From positions 1 to 36,647 of the forward strand of contig QKPP01000068.1 in the NCBI GenBank assembly GCA_006508105.1: a DNA stretch of 36,647 nt, in the 5' to 3' direction. The DNA is from Myxococcales bacterium FL481 (lineage in GTDB: Bacteria > Myxococcota_A > Polyangia > Nannocystales > Nannocystaceae). A program made the position numbers and the translations under genes. Of the stretch, positions 7,675 to 15,342 are shown piece after piece. Each line of letters opens with the position of its first letter. Position 1 is the stretch's first letter. The notes beneath the pieces were generated by a model. That model ran no database searches. It saw only the letters and a list, made by a program, of their open reading frames with translations, and was not told the origin of the DNA.

Positions 7675-9999
7675 ATGGATCTCGCGGTCCCAAGTGCTCA
7701 CGTCGAATGGGTCGATGCCCTGGCTGCCCCACTCTCGGGCGACCCGCCCACGGGTACGGACGCGAAGTACGAACTTGAGCACGAGGAGATTCGTGAGCAA
7801 GTCGGGCGCCTCGAGTCGCTCAGCGGCGAGGACGTCGACTGGAAACGGGTCGCCGAGCTCGCCCAGCAGATCTTGTCGCAGACCTCCAAGGATCTGCTGG
7901 TCGCAAGCTATCTCGCGCGCGCCGAGTTCGAGCGCGAGGGGCTCGACGGCTTGGCCCGCGGACTCGAGCTGCTCGCCACCCTGATGGAGCGGTACTGGGA
8001 CCAACTGTTTCCGGCGGTCACTCGCATGCGGGGGCGGGTGAGCGCACTGGGCTGGCTGCTAACGCAATGCGAGCAGCTGCTCCCCGACCTCGTCGTCGAC
8101 GAGCAGCATCGTGAGCCGTTGGCGCGACTCGACCGCGCCGCGGCCGGTTTCGCGGCGACCACTCGCGACAAGTACGGAGAGCACGCGCCCGCGACGCGAC
8201 CCCTCACCGACGCGGTCGCCCGCCTCAAACTGTCGCTGCCCGAGCCGACGTCCAGTCCGTCGCCCGCGGGACCGAGCCCAACCGCCCCGCCGCGGCCGAC
8301 CACCCCGTCCGCGCCGTCGGCCGCGACCCCACCGCCGGCGCCATCGCCCGTAGACCCTGAAGCCGGCTCGACGGCCGCCCCCCCCGCCGTCGAAGCGTTT
8401 CGCCCCAAAGACGCCGCCGCGGTGTGGCTTGATCCTATCCCCGGGCCTTCCCCGGCCGGGGCCGATAGCCAGTACGAACCGGATCACGAAGCCGTTCAGG
8501 CCGAGATCGGCAAACTCGAAACGGTGACCAGCGACCCCGTCGACTGGAACCGCGTGGCGACCCTGTCCGACCAACTGATTCGTTCCACTAGCAAGCATCT
8601 ATCGCTCGCCACCTACCTCGCTCGCGCCCGGTTCGAGCTCGAGGGCATCCCGGGACTAACGGTGGGGTTGGCGCTTATCGCCGAGCTCACTGATGCGTTT
8701 TGGGAGGCGATGCATCCCCCGTTGCGCCGGATCCGTCGCCGGTCGAACGCGATGACGTGGCTGCTCGAAGGCGTGTGCGATCGAGTCGCCGACACGCCGC
8801 TGCAAGCCGGTGACGAGCGCATGGTCGACGACCTCGAACAAGCGACAAACCGGCTCGCCGCGGTCGTGCGGGAGCGATTCGACGGGGACGGCCCGGCCGT
8901 CCGACCGCTGCTCGACACCGTCAAGCGGCTCAAGCTTTCCGTTCCCGCGCCGAAACCAACCGCGCCAGAGCCCCAACCCGATCCCCAACCCGAGGCAAAG
9001 CCGACCACGCCGCAAGCCAAGGCAACGCCTCCCACGGCGGCGGCCAAACCCGCGGGTGTGAACATGCCCGACGCGCCGACCGCCAGCGTCGGCACGGCCG
9101 ATGAAGCCGTTGCGTTTCTGCGCAAACAGGGCCAGTCCATGCTCACCGCCGCGAACGTGTTGCGCAGCGCTGATCCGGCGAATCCCCTCGGCTATCGCCT
9201 GCTGCGAACCGGCCTGTTCATCCACCTCGAGACCGCGCCCCCGGCGACGGCTGGCAAGACGCAGATTCCACCGACGCCGCCGGCAACGAAAGAGCGCCTC
9301 GAACTCATGGCCACCAACGGCAAATGGGAGGCCCTGCTCGAGGAGTCTGAGGCGCTGTGCCGCCAGTTCCGTTTCAACCTGAACCTGCACCGCATCTCGG
9401 CGCAGGCACTCCAGCAACTCGGACGCTCCGCCGCCGCGGAAGCATTGGCCGCCGAATTGGGGGCCGTGCTGGCCCGCATGCCCGACCTTCCCACCTACCA
9501 GGCTTCCGACGGGTCCCCGCTCGCCGACGAGGCCACGCGAGACTGGCTCGAGACCAGCGTCCTGGCCGGCTCCGGCGAGACCGCCGCGGCGTCGGTTCCG
9601 GCCGCTGAAGACGACCGGGTCGCCATCGCCAAACAACAAGCGCAAGCCCTCAAGAAGGACGGCAAAGTCGACGACGCCATCGCCGTGCTGCAGGGGTTGA
9701 TCATGCAGTCCGCGGCCGGCCGGGACCGGTTCTGCGCGCGCATGGCCCTAGCCGACTTCGCGCTGGCGTCCTCGCAACCCAAACTCGGCCTCGGGCTCTA
9801 CGGCGCCCTCGCGTCGGAGCTCGCCGCTAGCGGCATCGGCCGTTGGGAACCCCGACTCGCGGCGCAGTGCCTCGCCAATCTCGTCAAGGCTCGCCGTGCC
9901 CACGGACGCGACGCGAAGGCCATCGCGGCCGAACCGGACGACCGCTGGCAACAGCTGTGCGAGCTCGATCCGGCGCTCGCCCAGCAGCTGGTCCCCTAG
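7675..9999 (+). CDS. tssA: TssA-like T6SS protein with duplicated ImpA N-domain and VasJ-type C-domain
   Basis: This 774-residue protein belongs to the TssA group, which primes and caps the growing sheath and tube. It has three folded parts. ImpA-N copy 1 spans about 18-188 and copy 2 about 253-424; both contain an SLARxEFE-like helix (SYLARAEFE, TYLARARFE) and end in RLKLS. A VasJ-type domain covers about 470-630 with PLGYRLLRTGLFIHLETAPP and LHRISAQALQQLG, followed by a helical tail to 774. The two N-domains align without large gaps. Pro/Ala/Ser/Thr-rich linkers at about 189-245 and 425-468 separate the parts. Typical TssA proteins have one N-domain and about 350-550 residues, so the duplication is unusual. 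The ATG at 7675 has no good Shine-Dalgarno. Confidence 0.88.
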   Translation: MDLAVPSAHVEWVDALAAPLSGDPPTGTDAKYELEHEEIREQVGRLESLSGEDVDWKRVAELAQQILSQTSKDLLVASYLARAEFEREGLDGLARGLELLATLMERYWDQLFPAVTRMRGRVSALGWLLTQCEQLLPDLVVDEQHREPLARLDRAAAGFAATTRDKYGEHAPATRPLTDAVARLKLSLPEPTSSPSPAGPSPTAPPRPTTPSAPSAATPPPAPSPVDPEAGSTAAPPAVEAFRPKDAAAVWLDPIPGPSPAGADSQYEPDHEAVQAEIGKLETVTSDPVDWNRVATLSDQLIRSTSKHLSLATYLARARFELEGIPGLTVGLALIAELTDAFWEAMHPPLRRIRRRSNAMTWLLEGVCDRVADTPLQAGDERMVDDLEQATNRLAAVVRERFDGDGPAVRPLLDTVKRLKLSVPAPKPTAPEPQPDPQPEAKPTTPQAKATPPTAAAKPAGVNMPDAPTASVGTADEAVAFLRKQGQSMLTAANVLRSADPANPLGYRLLRTGLFIHLETAPPATAGKTQIPPTPPATKERLELMATNGKWEALLEESEALCRQFRFNLNLHRISAQALQQLGRSAAAEALAAELGAVLARMPDLPTYQASDGSPLADEATRDWLETSVLAGSGETAAASVPAAEDDRVAIAKQQAQALKKDGKVDDAIAVLQGLIMQSAAGRDRFCARMALADFALASSQPKLGLGLYGALASELAASGIGRWEPRLAAQCLANLVKARRAHGRDAKAIAAEPDDRWQQLCELDPALAQQLVP

Positions 10000-10114
10000 G
10001 CCGGGCCTCGCCAGGCGGGCGGCTCCGTTTCGGCAGAAGGCGGGCCCGCCCTGTCGGGTCCGCGGGTGGGAACGGGGAGACACTCCCCCGCCGGCCGGCC
10101 GTCCGAGCATCCGC

Positions 10115-10120
10115 TAGACT
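10115..10120 (+). promoter_or_regulatory. -10 element of the selenoprotein gene
   Basis: TAGACT ends 9 nt before ATG 10130, with no ribosome-binding site between. It suggests the small gene has its own short-leader or leaderless transcript rather than depending only on the T6SS operon. No convincing -35 is visible. Confidence 0.4.
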
Positions 10121-10129
10121 CCGCCGCCC

Positions 10130-10474
10130 ATGCCCGACATCGACTGGTACTACCACCGCAACGGTTGAACCTCGTGCAAAAAATCGCGGGAGTTTCTCGC
10201 GACCCATCACGTTGACATCCGAGAAACAACCCTTGCAAACAAGCAACGCTTCGACGGACCGGCCGCGCTGAAACTCGCGCGCCAATGCACAGAGGTACAC
10301 GTCGCCAAAGGCCGCAAGGTCGTGTCGTTCCACCAACGCGACCGGCCCACCGACGAGGCGTTGCTCGCTGCGCTACTTGGACCTAGCGGCAAGCTTCGTG
10401 CCCCAGCGGTACGACGCGGCGAGGTGTTGTATGTGGGCTTCCACGACGAGATGTTCCAATCACTGCTGCGTTGA
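10130..10474 (+). CDS. ArsC/Spx-like selenoprotein with in-frame UGA (Sec13)
   Basis: Reading the TGA at 10166-10168 as selenocysteine gives a 114-residue thioredoxin-fold protein of the ArsC/Spx type. Its N-terminus is MPDIDWYYHRNG-U-TSCKKS, so Sec replaces the first Cys of a CxxC (here UxxC) at residues 13-16. Downstream are a KQRF segment, LARQCTEVHVAKGRKVV, LLGPSGKLRAPAVRRG with the cis-Pro signature, and a VGF motif near the C-terminus. Both sides of the TGA match the family, the frame is otherwise open to the TGA stop at 10472, and a SECIS-like hairpin starts 15 nt after the UGA. The family includes arsenate reductases and oxidoreductases of unknown substrate, so the reaction is open; a selenol-disulfide thiol redox role is inferred. 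Standard callers would truncate or miss it. It lies between tssA and the sheath-fusion gene on the same strand. Confidence 0.87.
10184..10202 (+). promoter_or_regulatory. Bacterial SECIS-like hairpin for Sec insertion
   Basis: The hairpin has stem TCGCG (10184-10188), loop GGAGTTTCT (10189-10197) and stem CGCGA (10198-10202). The loop begins 20 nt after the UGA and opens with GG. Known bacterial SECIS elements have a short stem, a small apical loop with a G in its first two positions, and a loop about 16-37 nt from the UGA; this hairpin meets those rules. It would bind SelB within the coding sequence. Confidence 0.75.
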
Positions 10475-10593
10475 CGACGCGAATCCGACAAGCGAGCCCG
10501 AGACCCCCACGATCGAGTCGCGCCGGCTGCTCCCGCCCCCGGTTGTGCGGTAGGCTTGGCGCGAGCCGGAGACGGCCACCGAAAGGTTGATCG

Positions 10594-12255
10594 ATGACAA
10601 GTGAAGTCCCACAAGATGCCGACGCCGCTCACGTTCGCTGGTGGGTCGTTGGGCCGCTCTCGTCAACGCCCGACGGCGCCACCCACACCTTGTCGCGAGA
10701 CAACTTTCAGCGGTCATTCGCCGCGTTCGCCGACCCCGTCGCCGTCGATATCGGCGACGCGCTGGGCAGCGCGGTCCCGGTGGAGGTCACCATACGGGCC
10801 GAAAAACTGCGGGATCTGACCCAGCGCGACATCATTGCCAGCAACCCCATCCTGTCCGAGCTCATCGAACTCGCCCACGCGTTCGGGGGCTCAGTCAGCC
10901 AGCGGCCAAACCCCCTCGAGGCGATCGCACGCGTGCGCGAGCAGCTTGGGGAGGGGCAGTTGACCGCCGAGTTTGCCGCATGCTTCGCCCCCCCCAGCGA
11001 CACGGTGGCCCCCGTGGCCGGTTCTGCGGCCTCGTCACTCGATAACATCCTGGATTCGCACCGGTCGGACGTGGGATCCGAAGCCAAGCAGGCCGTCGAT
11101 TCATTCATCTCCACGATGCGCCAAGCCGCCCCGTCTTCCCGAATCTCCGCCGGTGATTCGAAAGCGCACCGGCAAGCTCGAGACATCCTCGAACGGTGGG
11201 TCTACGCCGCCACGCGAGCCGCGTTGGCAGACCCCCGCACGATGCGACTCGAATCTGTGTGGCGCGGGCTTCGGGCCTTGGTGGACGAATGCCGCCCGGG
11301 GACCATCACGGTCCGCCTGCTGAATGTCGCCTCTTCCGGACTCATCGAGGCCCTACGGGCCATTCCCCAGGACCTCGCCGATCCCATGGAGGGGCCCGAC
11401 GCCGTGTTCTTGTGGGACGAGGCGCCCGACGTCGAGCAGCTCGACGCCCTCGCCGAAATCGGCGCCGATTTGAACGCACCGATCGTGTGCGAGGGAAGTC
11501 CGCGCCTGTTCGGCGACACCACGGTGGAAGAGCTGGTGGCACGCGCCCTCGACGAGAACCTGGATACGAGCACCGATCCAGGCTGGCTCGCCCTGCGCGG
11601 TCGCGAGGCCGCGCGCTGGCTCACCCTCGTGATCAACCCAGTGGTCGCCGCGAGCGAAGGGACCACGGCGGCCCGGCGCACTGTGTTCGCCAGTCCGGTG
11701 CTGGCATTCGCCAGCATGCTTAGCGCCAGCTTTTGCTACACCGGCGGCTTCGCCCGCATCCTCGGCAAAACGGGTGGTCTGAAAGCCCCGGCGGTGTTCG
11801 ACGTGACCGCCGGCTCGAGTCGGATCACGATTCCGACGCGGGTCTTCGTGCCGATCCGCGGGCAAACGCAACTAGCGACGGCCGGTATCATCGCGCTGGG
11901 GAGCGGCCGCAACTCCGACACGGTGCTCACCTCGGCGATGCCCACCGCGCGCGCGTCTGATGATGCACTCCCGTTCGCGGCCCAGGTGCTCACCGGGCGA
12001 TTGGTGCGTTTTGCGAGCTGGGTCGTGCAGCAACTCCCCAGTGCCTGCTCCGCAGCACAGCTATCTCAGCTGTTCGCGGATGCAGCCACCGTGTTCTTGT
12101 TCCCCGGCATGCCGGAAAACGCCGCGAAGCTCGAGGCCGAAGTCGTTGACGACGGGAACTCGGTACGGCTCATCGCCACCGTGCGGCCGGAGCTCGCGGG
12201 CATCCCGTTCGAGGTGGGTTTCGACATGCCGCTGCCGCATCCAATCTCGTCGTAA
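10594..12255 (+). CDS. Divergent TssB-TssC fusion (T6SS sheath paralogue)
   Basis: This 553-residue protein aligns along its whole length with TssB followed by TssC of the same locus. Residues about 15-130 match TssB: VVGPLSS for MLGDFTG, LSRDNFQRSF for VDKDNFADVM, VDIGDAL for VNVADKL, and LRDLTQRDI for LGDFSPEGI. A linker at about 131-155 leads to a TssC part. There SLDNILDS matches SLLESILSE, RLESVWRGLRAL matches KLESTWRGLKF, LNAPIVCEGSPRLFG matches AHAPFIGNAGAGMFG, and IATVRPELAGIPFEVGF matches CSMKVRPHFKYMGASFEL. Conservation is low, so it has diverged well beyond a recent duplicate. Separate intact tssB and tssC exist, so it probably makes a specialised ring, cap or chaperone-like element. 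TAGGCT at 10551-10556 may be its -10, giving a leader of about 30 nt with a weak AAAGG site. The fusion reading is visible in sequence; the function is unknown. Confidence 0.82.
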   Translation: MTSEVPQDADAAHVRWWVVGPLSSTPDGATHTLSRDNFQRSFAAFADPVAVDIGDALGSAVPVEVTIRAEKLRDLTQRDIIASNPILSELIELAHAFGGSVSQRPNPLEAIARVREQLGEGQLTAEFAACFAPPSDTVAPVAGSAASSLDNILDSHRSDVGSEAKQAVDSFISTMRQAAPSSRISAGDSKAHRQARDILERWVYAATRAALADPRTMRLESVWRGLRALVDECRPGTITVRLLNVASSGLIEALRAIPQDLADPMEGPDAVFLWDEAPDVEQLDALAEIGADLNAPIVCEGSPRLFGDTTVEELVARALDENLDTSTDPGWLALRGREAARWLTLVINPVVAASEGTTAARRTVFASPVLAFASMLSASFCYTGGFARILGKTGGLKAPAVFDVTAGSSRITIPTRVFVPIRGQTQLATAGIIALGSGRNSDTVLTSAMPTARASDDALPFAAQVLTGRLVRFASWVVQQLPSACSAAQLSQLFADAATVFLFPGMPENAAKLEAEVVDDGNSVRLIATVRPELAGIPFEVGFDMPLPHPISS

Positions 12256-12408
12256 GCACGGAATGTGAGTCTCTGATTGACCGGCCCGGTGCGGCCTCAG
12301 GCCGGCGCGTCGCACCAGTGTCCATCACCGCGGCCCGGCTGCGCCGTCATCCGTCACTGTCACCATCCTGCCTTTCGCCCCACCCGGAGCCCCCGGTTCC
12401 AGTTCTAC

Positions 12409-12424
12409 ACCGGCAAACGCCGGT
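12409..12424. terminator. Hairpin downstream of the sheath-fusion gene
   Basis: A 6-bp stem ACCGGC-AAAC-GCCGGT lies about 150 nt after the fusion gene and 60 nt before the hcp promoter. Only two T residues follow, so a terminator role is weakly supported. Confidence 0.25.
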
Positions 12425-12484
12425 TCAAGGCGCTCAAACACGTCTCGCATGGGAGAAAAGCCCTCGACCGGCGGCGGACTCATC

Positions 12485-12513
12485 TTGACCTCGACTGACC
12501 CCGCTCCTATTGT
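12485..12513 (+). promoter_or_regulatory. Sigma70-type promoter of hcp
   Basis: TTGACC (12485-12490) and TATTGT (12508-12513) are separated by exactly 17 nt. Transcription would start near 12520, giving a leader of about 29 nt that contains the AAGGCGAAGG ribosome-binding site. This lets hcp be expressed independently of the upstream T6SS genes. Confidence 0.7.
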
Positions 12514-12548
12514 CTCTGGGTCAATCGTTCTTCAGCAAGGCGAAGGTC

Positions 12549-13040
12549 ATGGCCGAAACAGTACACCTCTATCTCAAGTGCAACGGCGAAGAAATCCAAG
12601 GCGACAGCACCCAAGTCAGCCTCGGGCGCGAGAACTCAATCGAGTGCCTATTCTTCGAGGACTCCGTACGCACCGCCCGCGAGAAGGGCAGCGGTATGGC
12701 CACTGGCCGTCGCACCTATGAGCCCCTTTGCATCCGTAAGCGCATCGACAAGTCGTCGCCACTACTGGCCCGCGCGCTGTGCAACAACGAGGTCTGCGAG
12801 GGCGAGTTCAAGTTCTTCCGCCCGAACCCGGACGGCGATGGCACGACCCAGCAGTACTTCACCGTGAAGATCAGCGAGGGTCGCGTGGCGAGCATCCAAC
12901 GCGTCTCTCCGGACGTGAGCGATCCAGCTAGCGCAACCTCGCCGGCACTCGAGATCATCTCGTTCGTTTTCGGTCGCATCACCTGGTCCTACGTTCCAAC
13001 CGGGGCCGAGCACGAGGATAGCTGGCGCGAGAACGGCTAG
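12549..13040 (+). CDS. hcp: T6SS tube protein Hcp (TssD)
   Basis: This 163-residue protein forms the hexameric rings of the T6SS inner tube and is itself secreted. Family signatures are the GEEIQGDSTQ segment near the N-terminus, ATGRRTYEPLCIRKRIDKSSPLLARALC around 50-77 in one block, EFKFFRPNPDGDG, YFTVKISEGRVASI, and the C-terminal EIISFVFGRITWSY. The ATG at 12549 is preceded by AAGGCGAAGG and gives the canonical N-terminus; an in-frame ATG at 12510 falls inside the -10 hexamer and is excluded. Its own promoter and a strong terminator make it a separate, probably highly expressed unit. Confidence 0.96.
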   Translation: MAETVHLYLKCNGEEIQGDSTQVSLGRENSIECLFFEDSVRTAREKGSGMATGRRTYEPLCIRKRIDKSSPLLARALCNNEVCEGEFKFFRPNPDGDGTTQQYFTVKISEGRVASIQRVSPDVSDPASATSPALEIISFVFGRITWSYVPTGAEHEDSWRENG

Positions 13041-13053
13041 CTCGCTCGCCCGA

Positions 13054-13103
13054 GGCACAAAGCGACGCCGCCGGCATCGGGCCGAGCGGCGTTTTTTTGT
13101 GCC
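13054..13103 (+). terminator. Intrinsic terminator of hcp
   Basis: Stem ACGCCGC (13065-13071) pairs with GCGGCGT (13086-13092), with an inner CGGC/GCCG stem, and seven T residues follow from 13092. An outer GGCACAAA / TTTGTGCC pairing (13054-13061 with 13096-13103) extends the hairpin. It starts 13 nt past the hcp stop. Confidence 0.85.
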
Positions 13104-13157
13104 CGTTCAACCCCGCCCGGCCGGAGGCGCGAGTTCGCTTGTCGCCCCTCCGGCTTC

Positions 13158-13163
13158 TATACT
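13158..13163 (+). promoter_or_regulatory. -10 element of the XRE-cupin gene
   Basis: TATACT ends 8 nt before ATG 13172, and no Shine-Dalgarno lies between. The transcript would have essentially no leader. It also argues against the in-frame upstream start at 13097, which lies inside the hcp terminator. Confidence 0.6.
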
Positions 13164-13171
13164 CGGGTCAC

Positions 13172-13744
13172 ATGGATGACCCGTCCGGTTCCCTGGGAGC
13201 CAACATACGCCGTCGACGTCAGACCCTGGGCCTGAGTCTCGACGCGCTCGCCCAACAAAGCGAGGTGAGCAGCACGATGCTGTCCGAGGTCGAGCGGTCG
13301 GTCAAAAACCCCACGGTCCGCCTCGCCTACCAAATCGCGCGGGCGCTCGGCTGTAGTCTCACGGATCTGCTCGAGGACCGCTCTCCGACGCCGGTCCAGA
13401 TCACGCGGGCGGACCAGCGCCGCACGCTGGTGGACCCCACTTCTCAGGTCGTGCGCCACGGTCTCACGAGTCAGCTCGCCAGCCGACAGTTGGAGGTGGT
13501 GTGGTACTCGATCCCGTCGGGCCAAACGACGGGAGAAATGGGAGCCAACCGACCCGGCGTGCTCGAGCATCTCATCGCCGTCCGCGGGTGCGTGAGTGTA
13601 CTGCTCGGGGGCAAGGCCTATGATCTCGAACCGGGTGACTCGATCACCTACGGGCCCCAGGTCACCACGGAGTACAGCAACCGGCACGGCGATGCCTGCG
13701 AGATTGTGCTGCTGAGCGACTCGTCACGCGCGAACGACATCTAG
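13172..13744 (+). CDS. XRE-family transcriptional regulator with cupin sensor domain
   Basis: This 190-residue protein has an N-terminal helix-turn-helix of the XRE/Cro type at about 10-65 (IRRRRQTLGLSLDALAQQ, MLSEVERSVKNPTVRLA) and a C-terminal cupin barrel at about 110-185 (LEHLIAVRGCVSVLLGG, LEPGDSITYGP). Proteins of this layout are usually repressors or activators of amino-acid, polyamine or stress genes, with the cupin binding a small ligand; the ligand here cannot be read. It follows hcp but is cut off from it by a terminator and has its own -10. It converges on the AI-2E permease gene 152 nt away. Confidence 0.88.
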   Translation: MDDPSGSLGANIRRRRQTLGLSLDALAQQSEVSSTMLSEVERSVKNPTVRLAYQIARALGCSLTDLLEDRSPTPVQITRADQRRTLVDPTSQVVRHGLTSQLASRQLEVVWYSIPSGQTTGEMGANRPGVLEHLIAVRGCVSVLLGGKAYDLEPGDSITYGPQVTTEYSNRHGDACEIVLLSDSSRANDI

Positions 13745-13896
13745 ACCGCGCGACCTGACCGGCTCCAGTGGTACCGCGGCCGTTGCAAGCGCCCGCGGCT
13801 CGACCAGGACTCGAGGGCACGGACCGGGACCCGGGGTTCGAGACCAACGCGCTGCTGCCGGTCGGGCGAACCGCCGCTCAGTCCGTCCACCGAGTG

Positions 13897-14988
13897 CTAG
13901 CGAGCGTCGCCTTGCTGAGTTCGCTGGCTGATCTCGGCGCCCGAGCCCAACAGCACGGCAAGCCAGCGCAGCTCGTCATTTTGCTCCAGCAAGATCTTGA
14001 CCAGCATGGTTAGTGGGACCGACAAAAGCATGCCCACGGGGCCCCAGATCCATCCCCAAAACACCAAGGACAAGAACACCACGAGTGACGAGAGCCCAAG
14101 GCGACGGCCCATGAGTCGCGGTTCCACGAGGTTTCCCATAGCGAAGTTGATCACCAGGTAGCCGGTCGCCACAACAAGCGCGCGCTCCCATCCAAACTGC
14201 ACCACCGCGAGCAGCACCGGCGGCACGGCGGCGATGATCGACCCCAAGGTCGGGACGTAGTTGAGCATGAACGTCAACAAGGCCCAGAGCATGATGTAGT
14301 CCACCCCCACCCCCGCCAGCAGGGCCGCCGCCAACAATCCGGTGACCAGGCTGACTTGCGTCTTGATGCGCAGGTAGTCGTGAATACTCGTGAGGACCTC
14401 GCTGTATCGCTTCAGATCGGCGTTGGGATCGCCCGTGGCGGCGCGAATCTTGTCGGGCAAACCGGCCGCCTCGGCCATGATGAAGCCGACTGTCAACAGG
14501 ACGAATACTGTGTTTGAGAGCATCGCTCCCAGCGCTCCCAAAGCACTGCCAACCCCGCGCATCAGCGCGCTGCCATCAAAGTTCTCAGTGAGCGTCTGAG
14601 TGGAAAACTCGAGTCCGAGTGAAGACAACCAGCCGGCGGCATCACCGGTCGTTGCCGCCAGCTTGGCCTCGTAGACGGGCAGCGCCTCCCGAAAGTCGTT
14701 GATCGAACCGACCACGAAGGTCGACACGAGACCAAACGCCACCAGCACGCCGACGAACACGATCAGCACGGCAAGCCAGTCCGGTACGCCGCGACGCTGC
14801 AGCCAGTTGACCGGCGGCATGGCGAACACGGCCAAGAACACCGCGAGCAACACCGGGATGATGATGTCCGCGGCCGCCCGGAGACCGGCCAGAATGATGA
14901 AAACGGCGGCGACGGTCGCAAGAGCGCGAAAGGTCGCGACGCGAGACGCAACCCCGCTTGCTGGCGGGTCGGGGTCGGACTGGCTCAC
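13897..14988 (-). CDS. AI-2E family transporter (PerM/YdiK-like permease)
   Basis: This 363-residue polytopic inner-membrane protein has about eight hydrophobic helices. They include a hairpin pair near the N-terminus (TVAAVFIILAGLRAAADIII and LLAVFLAVFAMPP), a helix after WLAVLIVFVGVLVAFGLV, a long periplasmic segment, then the conserved C-terminal half with LTFMLNYVPTLGSIIA, NFAMGNLVEPRLMGRRLGLS and GPVGMLLSVPLTMLVKI. The NYVPTLGS and EPRLMGRRLGLS blocks are hallmarks of the AI-2E transporter family. Despite the name, members transport varied or unknown substrates. The start is GTG at 14988, directly preceded by TATAGT with a 6-nt gap; the frame open to 15273 is low-complexity and is excluded. 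Confidence 0.9.
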   Translation of the reverse strand: MSQSDPDPPASGVASRVATFRALATVAAVFIILAGLRAAADIIIPVLLAVFLAVFAMPPVNWLQRRGVPDWLAVLIVFVGVLVAFGLVSTFVVGSINDFREALPVYEAKLAATTGDAAGWLSSLGLEFSTQTLTENFDGSALMRGVGSALGALGAMLSNTVFVLLTVGFIMAEAAGLPDKIRAATGDPNADLKRYSEVLTSIHDYLRIKTQVSLVTGLLAAALLAGVGVDYIMLWALLTFMLNYVPTLGSIIAAVPPVLLAVVQFGWERALVVATGYLVINFAMGNLVEPRLMGRRLGLSSLVVFLSLVFWGWIWGPVGMLLSVPLTMLVKILLEQNDELRWLAVLLGSGAEISQRTQQGDAR

Positions 14989-14994
14989 CCGTGC

Positions 14995-15000
14995 ACTATA
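14995..15000 (-). promoter_or_regulatory. -10 element of the AI-2E permease gene
   Basis: TATAGT on the minus strand is 6 nt from the GTG at 14988, a spacing that makes the start codon the expected transcription start. No ribosome-binding site is present. Confidence 0.6.
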
Positions 15001-15342
15001 CCCGCCCGAGCCAGCGACGGTGGTGTCACCGCACCACGTACCACCGAACGCAGCGCTTGTCGGCCAAGCCGCCCGCGGTGGCGCCAAGTGGCCGACCCGT
15101 CGCCGTTGACCGCTGAGGCGAGCCCAGCCACCGACCCGACAGGAGCCCGGTCTGACTGGGACGGCCCATCGCCGGGCCGATTCGTCCCGCCCAGCGCGAG
15201 GGACCGCCGCTTGCAACGGCTCGGACCGCGATGGGGACGGCCCATTGCCCGGGCGATCGGTCCCGCGGGGCACGATGCCCCGCGCGTCGTGACGGCTCGC
15301 ACCGCGCCTTGGACCCCTCGCGTCGTCACCCGCCCCGGCGCT
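15001..15342. other. Intergenic region between NtrY-like kinase and permease
   Basis: This 342-bp GC-rich stretch follows the stop of the sensor kinase and precedes the permease promoter. No ntrX-like regulator gene is present. Its main content is the 76-bp imperfect tandem repeat at 15158-15309; otherwise I see no coding signal. Confidence 0.5.
15158..15309. repeat. Two imperfect direct repeats, 76-bp period
   Basis: Unit 1 starts at 15158 and unit 2 at 15234. Their first 33 nt match at 28 positions, both opening GGGACGGCCCAT and ending TCCCGC. A second block, ACGGCTCGGACCGCG at 15216 against ACGGCTCGCACCGCG at 15292, keeps the same 76-bp offset. The middle part of the unit has diverged. 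Confidence 0.6.

Noticed and set aside
10166..10168. The in-frame TGA read as a nonsense mutation, making the ArsC-like gene a pseudogene
   Set aside because: The TGA falls exactly on the redox Cys position, the rest of the frame is intact and family-like to its stop, and a SECIS-like hairpin follows at the right distance. Random decay would not produce this combination.
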